Positions 1 through 4,618 of a stretch of 5,612 nucleotides of DNA are shown here, piece by piece (the stretch's first letter is position 1; the number at the start of each line of letters is the position of its first letter). Made by a program: the position numbers and the translations under genes. The stretch covers positions 1-5,612 of the forward strand of contig JAJXXM010000358.1 of assembly GCA_021781095.1 (NCBI GenBank), read 5' to 3'. The notes under the pieces are model-generated. The model was not told the origin of the DNA. It worked only from the letters and a program-made list of their open reading frames with translations, and made no database searches. This DNA comes from a bacterium (GTDB lineage Bacteria; Eremiobacterota; Eremiobacteria; Baltobacterales; Baltobacteraceae).

Positions 1-1
1 C

Positions 2-1063
2 GAAGAAATGAAGGCGGATGTTGCGAGTATCAAGGCGCAACTTGCACGGGCCGAGCAGCAGAGCACCGACGCAATCGCAGCGCTACAGAGCAGTATGGCG
101 AAGGAAGAACGCGTCGAGGTCGCAGCAGCGCTCCGTTCGGCGGGCCTGAATGCAGCCGCTCAGGCCTATGAATCGGCACCGTTGATTTCCTCGGCAGCTC
201 AGGCGCAAGCGATTGAACAATCTGCAGCAAACGATCTGCAGAGCTATCAGAAATCGGTTGTGGAACAGGGCCAAGCGACGATGGGTGCACTCGAAATGCG
301 CTTGCACGAACAGGCACAGGGGCGCTTTCAGACGCGGGCCGCGCAGTACGCTCGCGAGGAATCGGACCTCTCGTTGAAGCTATCGCAACAAGATGCGGAC
401 CAACGCCTCGCGCTGCAAACGAAACTAAACAACCTGGCGCTCAACGACGCGCAGCGAAAGTCCCTAACGGCACAGCTAAAAGCAATCGACCAAAACGAGA
501 AATCACAGGTCGATGCAATGCGTGCGCGCCACCAAAGGGAACTTCATGCCTACCAAGACCGATTGCAAGCCGGGATCATGAAGCGGATTCACGCGCATGC
601 GTCGGAATTACAAGCGCAAACCCAAACGCAGCTGCAAGCGCGTCAAAAGCAAGTGTCGCAGCAGTTAGCGGCGCTCTCCGGTCCGCGCCTTCCGGCGAAT
701 TTGCCGGCTGCAACCAAGGCGCAGCTCCAACAGATTGCGTCGAACTTACAACAACGCTATCAAACCGAACTCGCAACAATTTCCAATCGCTTCAACCAAA
801 CGCGTAGCGATTTGGAGGCGCAGTACGAATCGCTTAACGGCATGGATGTCGGTGCCGTCGGTGCTGCGAAACAGCAGCGAGATAAACTCGCTAAAGAGCG
901 CAACGATCTCTATAAAAAGATCGAAAACCAAATTGACGCTGCGGCGCAGCGACTAGCAAAACGTGACGGTTTTTCCGTTGTACTCCTCGACCCCATCGCA
1001 CATCCGGGAGGCTACGACCTCACCGGAGATGTTATCTCCTCTCTCAAGAGCACAGGAACGTGA
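2..1063 (+). CDS. Long coiled-coil OmpH/Skp-like periplasmic protein, 5' partial
   Basis: The frame is open to the left edge and no signal peptide is visible, so the true start lies upstream. The first Met (base 8) is probably internal and is used as residue 1 here. At least 353 residues are present, against roughly 160-190 for a typical Skp/OmpH. The protein is Ala/Gln/Arg-rich and predicted almost wholly helical. Coiled coil covers about residues 1-42 and 65-222, with breaks at 44-62 and in the Pro-containing 225-233 stretch. A second coil spans 236-277, a Gly hinge 278-286, and an OmpH-like end about 287-346. That end has a basic helix, a hydrophobic strand (FSVVLLD, 322-328) and the motif GGYDLTGDVISSL. 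OmpH proteins form trimers with helical tentacles that hold unfolded outer-membrane proteins in the periplasm. That role is inferred from family and position; a structural coiled-coil protein is the alternative. Its stop overlaps the next gene's start. Confidence 0.7.
   Translation, partial: EEMKADVASIKAQLARAEQQSTDAIAALQSSMAKEERVEVAAALRSAGLNAAAQAYESAPLISSAAQAQAIEQSAANDLQSYQKSVVEQGQATMGALEMRLHEQAQGRFQTRAAQYAREESDLSLKLSQQDADQRLALQTKLNNLALNDAQRKSLTAQLKAIDQNEKSQVDAMRARHQRELHAYQDRLQAGIMKRIHAHASELQAQTQTQLQARQKQVSQQLAALSGPRLPANLPAATKAQLQQIASNLQQRYQTELATISNRFNQTRSDLEAQYESLNGMDVGAVGAAKQQRDKLAKERNDLYKKIENQIDAAAQRLAKRDGFSVVLLDPIAHPGGYDLTGDVISSLKSTGT
1060..1063 (+). promoter_or_regulatory. GTGA stop/start overlap coupling the two OmpH-like genes
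   Basis: The TGA stop of the first OmpH-like gene (1061-1063) lies inside GTGA, whose GTG starts the lipoprotein gene. A weak Shine-Dalgarno-like AAGAG is at 1046-1050, nine bases before the start. Such 4-base overlaps usually reflect translational coupling by terminating ribosomes. The overlap is seen directly; the coupling is inferred. Confidence 0.6.
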
Positions 1064-1464
1064 AGAAGAGCATTATCGCACTTGCCGGACTTATCACCAT
1101 CGTCGGATGCGCTTCGACGAGCCCCGTCGGGCTCGTTGATATCAATCGCATTACCGCGAATTGGACCGAGTTCCAGACCGACCAAAGCCATCTGTTAGCC
1201 GAAGAGAAGCGCATTGCGACGAGTTCCGCGAGCAATGCTCAAAAGGCAAGCGAGGCTGCTGCGCTGCAGAAGAAATACGGCGCATTAACCGTTGCGCTTA
1301 CCAATCAAATTCGGGCTGCCGCAGAAAAAGTGGCTGCGAAGAAAAACATGAAGCTCGTGCTGACGCGTGAAGGCGTCGGGTACGGTGGAACCGATATCAC
1401 CGCCGAGGTAGAAAAAATACTCGGTATCACCGAAACGGCTTCGCCGAAACCCTCAGGCTCGTAA
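1060..1464 (+). CDS. OmpH/Skp-family lipoprotein
   Basis: This is a 134-residue protein starting at GTG. The start is chosen because it gives a complete lipoprotein signal: MKKS, a hydrophobic stretch (residues 5-15) and lipobox IVGC with the acylated Cys at 17. The residue after Cys is Ala, not the Asp that retains lipoproteins in the inner membrane of enterobacteria, so outer-membrane placement is possible. Only about four residues after Cys17 the OmpH core begins with strand PVGLVDINRI (22-31). A helical hairpin follows (about 34-95), then strand MKLVLT (97-102) and GGTDITAEVEKIL (109-121), which parallels the end of the preceding protein. A short Thr/Ser/Pro tail closes it. It is likely a membrane-tethered holdase for outer-membrane proteins, translationally coupled to the upstream OmpH-like gene through a GTGA overlap. 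OmpH family membership is likely from the layout; the function is inferred. Confidence 0.75.
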   Translation: MKKSIIALAGLITIVGCASTSPVGLVDINRITANWTEFQTDQSHLLAEEKRIATSSASNAQKASEAAALQKKYGALTVALTNQIRAAAEKVAAKKNMKLVLTREGVGYGGTDITAEVEKILGITETASPKPSGS

Positions 1465-1469
1465 GCGCA

Positions 1470-2504
1470 GTGCTCGGGAAGCTCGGCGAGATCGCCCGGC
1501 GCCTGGGCGGTACGGTTATCGGTGATGCGGGAATCGAGATCCTCACGGTCAGCGCAGTCGATGAGGCCGGCCCGGGCTCGCTGACGTTCGCCGTCGATGC
1601 ACGCTATCTGCAGGCGGCGATGCGCAGCAACGCCGCCGCGGTCCTCGCCGACGCGCGAGCGATCCCCGAGCAGGCGCCGAGCAGCAAGCCGCTGATCGTC
1701 GTCGAGGATGCGCGCATCGCACTGGTCGGGTTGCTCGCATCGTTGCGCGCACCGCGTCCGGTTGGGCCGCATCGCGACCCATCCGCGGTGATCGATCCCA
1801 CGGCGGTCGTCGCTGCGACGGCCTATATCGGGCCGCACGTCACGATCGGTCCTGGCAGCGAGATCGCTGACGATTGTGCGCTGGAAGCCGGCGTCTATGT
1901 CGGTGCCGGGGTAAAGATCGGCGTCGGAAGTTGGCTCTACCCGCACGCGCGCGTCCTCGATCGCTGCGTGTTGGGAGCCGGAGTCGTCCTCTATCCCGGG
2001 GCGACCATCGGAAGCGAGGGCTTCGGTTGGGCCTTCGTCGACGGTCGTCTGGAACGCATTCCGCAGGTCGGCAACGTCGAGCTCGGAGATCGGGTCGAGA
2101 TCGGTGCAAATAGCTGCGTCGATCGCGCACAGACGGGAAGTACGCGCGTCGGTGAAGGGACGAAGATCGATAATCTCGTGCAGATCGGGCACAATTGCCG
2201 GCTCGGCAAACACAGTGCGTTCGCCGCGCTCGCCGGACTCGCAGGCTCCACGGTGGTCGGTGATTACGTGCGCGTCGGCGGACAGACCGGATTCAAAGGA
2301 CACATTACGGTCGGGTCGCGCGTCACGATCGGCGGGCAGAGTCAAATTTGGAGCGACGTTCCCGACGACGCATTTGTTTCCGGCGCTCCCGCGCGCGACC
2401 ATCGCGAGCGCCTTCGGCTGGAGGTAGCGATTAAAAATCTGCCCAAGTTGACGGCACGAGTCGATGCACTCGAACGGGCCGCGCGCGAGCGCAACGAAGG
2501 CTAG
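1470..2504 (+). CDS. lpxD: UDP-3-O-(3-hydroxyacyl)glucosamine N-acyltransferase LpxD
   Basis: LpxD transfers a 3-hydroxyacyl chain from ACP to the 2-amino group of UDP-3-O-acylglucosamine, in the cytosol. The 344 residues match the usual length (341 in E. coli). The N-terminal uridine-binding domain (about 1-98) contains EAGPGSLTF and the aromatic pair F40/Y46, spaced like the uracil-stacking pair known in the family. A left-handed beta-helix of hexapeptide repeats follows (about 104-306). It carries the signature GSEGFGWAF (181-189), IPQVGNVELGDRVEIGA and DNLVQIGHN; H241 corresponds to the catalytic His239 of E. coli. H278 (KGH) also matches a conserved His. A helical C-terminus (about 312-342) probably supports trimer and ACP binding. 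The GTG start places LGKLGEIARRLGG where the family begins. It follows the lipoprotein gene by 5 bases with only a weak AGG (1455-1457) upstream. Confidence 0.96.
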   Translation: MLGKLGEIARRLGGTVIGDAGIEILTVSAVDEAGPGSLTFAVDARYLQAAMRSNAAAVLADARAIPEQAPSSKPLIVVEDARIALVGLLASLRAPRPVGPHRDPSAVIDPTAVVAATAYIGPHVTIGPGSEIADDCALEAGVYVGAGVKIGVGSWLYPHARVLDRCVLGAGVVLYPGATIGSEGFGWAFVDGRLERIPQVGNVELGDRVEIGANSCVDRAQTGSTRVGEGTKIDNLVQIGHNCRLGKHSAFAALAGLAGSTVVGDYVRVGGQTGFKGHITVGSRVTIGGQSQIWSDVPDDAFVSGAPARDHRERLRLEVAIKNLPKLTARVDALERAARERNEG

Positions 2505-2513
2505 CTTTATTTC

Positions 2514-3353
2514 GTGACTGAAAAAACACTCGCTTCATCGTTTCATTTTTCTGGCGTCGCGCTCCATACGGGTGCACAAGTGAACGTCGAGGTGGCGCCT
2601 GCCGCGGCAGGGGCGGGCATCACCTTCGTGCGTGACGGCGTCGAGATTCCCGCCTTGGCCGAAAACGTCGTCGAAACGTCGCGTGCGACGGTACTCGGGA
2701 TGAACGGTACGACGGTCTCCACGGTGGAGCACTTGCTCTCGGCGCTTCTCGGCATGCAGGTCGGAAATGCGCGGATCGTGATATCCGGGCCGGAGGTTCC
2801 GGTCGTCGATGGGAGCGCGCAGTGGTTCGTTGGGCAGATCGAACGCGTCGGCGTCCGGGATCTCGCCGTGCAACGCGCCACCATATCGCTTGAGGAACCG
2901 ATCGTCGAACGCGACGGCGACCGCCTGATCGTCGCGCTTCCCGCGAAACATTTTTCGTTGCGATGCATCGTCGATTTTCCGCACCCGGTCGGCTCGGAGT
3001 ATCTGGCGTTGACGCTCGACGAATCGACCTATGCACGCGAAATCGCGGGCGCGCGCACGTTCGGCTACCTTCACGAAGTTGAGGCACTCCGCGCACGCGG
3101 GCTCGCCCAGGGTGGTTCGCTGGAAAATGCGGTCGTTTTCGGTCCGGACGGCCCGCTGCAAACGCTGCGCTGGTCGAACGAAGTCGTCCGCCATAAAATG
3201 CTTGATTTGATCGGCGATCTCGCCCTCGTCGGCGCTTGGCCGCAGTGCGAGATCGTTGCCGTGAAGAGCGGGCACGCGTTGCACGCTCGTATGTCGTCGC
3301 GCTTGCGCGAACGATTGCTTTCCAAGCCGCTCTCGGAGGCCTCTTCATCGTGA
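2514..3353 (+). CDS. lpxC: UDP-3-O-acyl-N-acetylglucosamine deacetylase LpxC
   Basis: LpxC is the zinc-dependent deacetylase that commits UDP-3-O-acyl-GlcNAc to lipid A synthesis in the cytosol. All key residues are visible. STVEHLLSALLG contains E72 (general base) and zinc ligand H73. VRHKMLDLIGD supplies zinc ligands H227 and D231 and the conserved K228/D235. KSGHAL supplies the catalytic H254. Other family marks are GVALHTG (14-20), VVDGSA (97-102), ARTFGY (180-185) and RGLAQGGSLENAVVF (195-209). At 279 residues it is shorter than E. coli LpxC (305), mostly at the C-terminus, which ends about 25 residues after H254 in a Ser-rich tail. The GTG start lies 9 bases after lpxD. The only SD-like element, GAAGG at 2496-2500, is 13 bases away, so initiation may be weak or coupled. 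Placement between lpxD and fabZ differs from Proteobacteria. Confidence 0.97.
   Translation: MTEKTLASSFHFSGVALHTGAQVNVEVAPAAAGAGITFVRDGVEIPALAENVVETSRATVLGMNGTTVSTVEHLLSALLGMQVGNARIVISGPEVPVVDGSAQWFVGQIERVGVRDLAVQRATISLEEPIVERDGDRLIVALPAKHFSLRCIVDFPHPVGSEYLALTLDESTYAREIAGARTFGYLHEVEALRARGLAQGGSLENAVVFGPDGPLQTLRWSNEVVRHKMLDLIGDLALVGAWPQCEIVAVKSGHALHARMSSRLRERLLSKPLSEASSS
2598..2611. repeat. 14-bp perfect palindrome inside lpxC
   Basis: CCTGCCGCGGCAGG is its own reverse complement and does not extend further. It encodes part of an Ala/Pro/Gly loop (APAAAGAG) near LpxC residue 30. In GC-rich Ala codons this is probably chance, and no second copy was noticed in the window. Confidence 0.35.
3335..3339 (+). 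promoter_or_regulatory. Shine-Dalgarno GGAGG of fabZ, decides its start
   Basis: GGAGG is the clearest ribosome binding site in the window and lies within the last codons of lpxC. It is 10 bases before GTG 3350 and 22 bases before ATG 3362. This favours the GTG as the fabZ start over the downstream ATG. It also argues against the ATG at 3236, which would add 38 residues unlike the family. Confidence 0.6.
3350..3353 (+). promoter_or_regulatory. GTGA stop/start overlap coupling lpxC and fabZ
   Basis: The lpxC TGA (3351-3353) is embedded in GTGA, whose GTG starts fabZ. With the GGAGG at 3335-3339 this gives both a re-initiation and an independent route to fabZ translation. The overlap is direct; the regulatory meaning is inferred. 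Confidence 0.55.
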
Positions 3354-3826
3354 CAAACGAGATGGACATTCGGCAGATTCTTGAAATTTTGCCGCACCGC
3401 TTCCCGCTGCTCTTGATCGATCGCATCCTCGAACTCGAACCGATGGTGCGCGCGCGTGGCTACAAGAACGTTACGTTCAACGAGCCCGTCTTTACCGGAC
3501 ACTTTCCCAGCAATCCGTTGCTGCCCGGCGTCTACATGCTCGAGGCGATGGCGCAGCTCGGTGGCTGCGTGGTGATGGAGCCCGGCGAGTTCGCTCGTAA
3601 AACGCCCTATCTCGCCGGTATCGATCATGCAAAATTCCGTCGTCCGGTCATACCCGGAGATCGCTTGATGATGGAGGTGCGATTAACGCGGCATCGTCGC
3701 AATATCGGCTGGGTTGAAGCCGAGGCGAGCGTTGACGGCGAATACGTTTGCTCTGCCGAGCTGATGTTTTCGATCGCCCCCGATCCACGCGTCTACGGTG
3801 CCGAAGCATCGGTTCTAACGGCGTAG
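3350..3826 (+). CDS. fabZ: 3-hydroxyacyl-[acyl-carrier-protein] dehydratase FabZ
   Basis: FabZ dehydrates (3R)-hydroxyacyl-ACP to trans-2-enoyl-ACP in type II fatty acid synthesis, in the cytosol. From GTG 3350 it has 158 residues (E. coli 151). The hot-dog fold signature is complete. The N-terminal IRQILEILPHRFPLLLIDRI (7-26) is typical. GHFPSNPLLPGVYMLEAMAQ (50-69) holds catalytic H51 and E65. IDHAKFRRPVIPGD (91-104) is the conserved strand pair. The family more often has GHFPGHPVMPGV, so the SNPLL variant is mild divergence. The start overlaps the lpxC stop by 4 bases (GTGA), suggesting coupled translation. FabZ and the Lpx acyltransferases draw on the same hydroxyacyl-ACP pool, which explains the linkage. 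ATG 3362 is a possible alternative start (154 residues) but lacks a well-placed ribosome binding site. Confidence 0.96.
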   Translation: MTNEMDIRQILEILPHRFPLLLIDRILELEPMVRARGYKNVTFNEPVFTGHFPSNPLLPGVYMLEAMAQLGGCVVMEPGEFARKTPYLAGIDHAKFRRPVIPGDRLMMEVRLTRHRRNIGWVEAEASVDGEYVCSAELMFSIAPDPRVYGAEASVLTA

Positions 3827-3832
3827 GATACC

Positions 3833-4609
3833 ATGATCCATCCTACCGCAATCGTTCACCCCGAAGCGCGCATCGGCCGAGGCGCAGAGATCGGCCCCTA
3901 TTGCGTGGTCGGAAAGCACGTTTCTATCGGCGAGCGAACGCTCTTGCAGGCGCACGTGGTCATCAACGGTTGGACGGCGATCGGCGACGATTGTACGATC
4001 TATCCGTTCACGACAATCGGCGCCGCATCGCAAGATCGTAAGTATCACGGCGAACGCGCGTACACGCGCATCGGAAATCGCACGACGATTCGCGAGTACG
4101 TTAGCATCCAGCGCGCAACCGGTAGCGAAGAAGTGACGGCGGTGGGCGACGACTGTCTGCTGCTGGCATACGTTCATATCGCGCATAACTGCGTCGTCGG
4201 AAATCATGTGACGATGAGTAACCTCGCGCAACTTGCAGGGCACGTCGTCGTGCGCGATCATGTTACCATCGGCGGTATGGCCGGCGTTCACCAGTTTACG
4301 CGCATCGGCGATTACGCGATGCTCGGCGGCGCGAGCAAGGTGACGAAAGATGTTCCGCCCTTTCTTTTAGTTGAGGGCAATCCGGCTGAGGTGTACGGGC
4401 TCAACAGCGTTGGGTTGCGACGCGCCCAATTTTCCGTCGAAGACCGTAACGAGCTCCGCGCCTTCCACGATTTGCTCTACAAAGCGAATTTGAACGTTTC
4501 ACAAGCCGTCGAAAAGATGAAAGAGCGCGTGTCGACCGATGCGGGGCGGACCTTCGTAGCTTTCTTGGAGGAGCCGCCAAACGATTCGAGCCGCGGCATC
4601 CTCAAATAA
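3833..4609 (+). CDS. lpxA: UDP-N-acetylglucosamine 3-O-acyltransferase LpxA
   Basis: LpxA performs the first lipid A step, moving a (3R)-hydroxyacyl chain from ACP to the 3-OH of UDP-GlcNAc. The 258 residues fit the family (E. coli 262; the N-terminus here is shorter by about one helix rung). A left-handed beta-helix of hexapeptide repeats runs from about 1 to 185. QDRKYHGE (67-74) carries the conserved substrate-binding Q, D and K. HIAHNCVVGNH (115-125) carries catalytic H118 (E. coli H125), followed by LAGHVVV with H137 and GGMAGVHQF with H153. G166 aligns with E. coli G173, the acyl-length ruler. The C-terminal helical domain (about 190-258) starts at YGLNSVGLRR and ends in RGI as usual. 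It starts with ATG, the only ATG start among the six visible, 6 bases after fabZ, with a weak AGGA at 3825-3828 overlapping the fabZ stop. Confidence 0.97.
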   Translation: MIHPTAIVHPEARIGRGAEIGPYCVVGKHVSIGERTLLQAHVVINGWTAIGDDCTIYPFTTIGAASQDRKYHGERAYTRIGNRTTIREYVSIQRATGSEEVTAVGDDCLLLAYVHIAHNCVVGNHVTMSNLAQLAGHVVVRDHVTIGGMAGVHQFTRIGDYAMLGGASKVTKDVPPFLLVEGNPAEVYGLNSVGLRRAQFSVEDRNELRAFHDLLYKANLNVSQAVEKMKERVSTDAGRTFVAFLEEPPNDSSRGILK

Positions 4610-4618
4610 GAGCGGCCG

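Noticed and set aside
1840..2400. Repeated short DNA words (ATCGG, GTCGG) in lpxD, and the same in lpxA, as a possible repeat array
   Set aside because: They come from codons of the hexapeptide repeats of the beta-helix fold, irregular in spacing at DNA level, with no spacer structure of a CRISPR or direct repeat.
1305..2402. 365-residue open frame on the minus strand opposite lpxD
   Set aside because: It mirrors the lpxD hexapeptide codons, giving Asp/Arg/Ala-rich text with no domain. lpxD on the + strand is unmistakable. Long antisense frames are expected in GC-rich genes.
1465..2513. Promoters or terminators in the junctions between genes
   Set aside because: The gaps are 5 to 9 bases, too short for a separate promoter or terminator, and no convincing -35/-10 pair or stem with adjacent T run was found.
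3236..3349. N-terminal extension of fabZ from ATG 3236
   Set aside because: It would add 38 basic residues inside lpxC that no FabZ has. The GGAGG and GTGA overlap support GTG 3350.
2535..3426. Minus-strand open frames of 249 and 268 residues opposite lpxC
   Set aside because: They are Arg/Asp-rich, lack family motifs, overlap each other in different frames and lie wholly opposite an intact lpxC.
3815..4291. 158-residue minus-strand frame opposite lpxA
   Set aside because: It is the reverse reading of IG-repeat codons in the lpxA beta-helix, with no ribosome binding site or recognisable fold.
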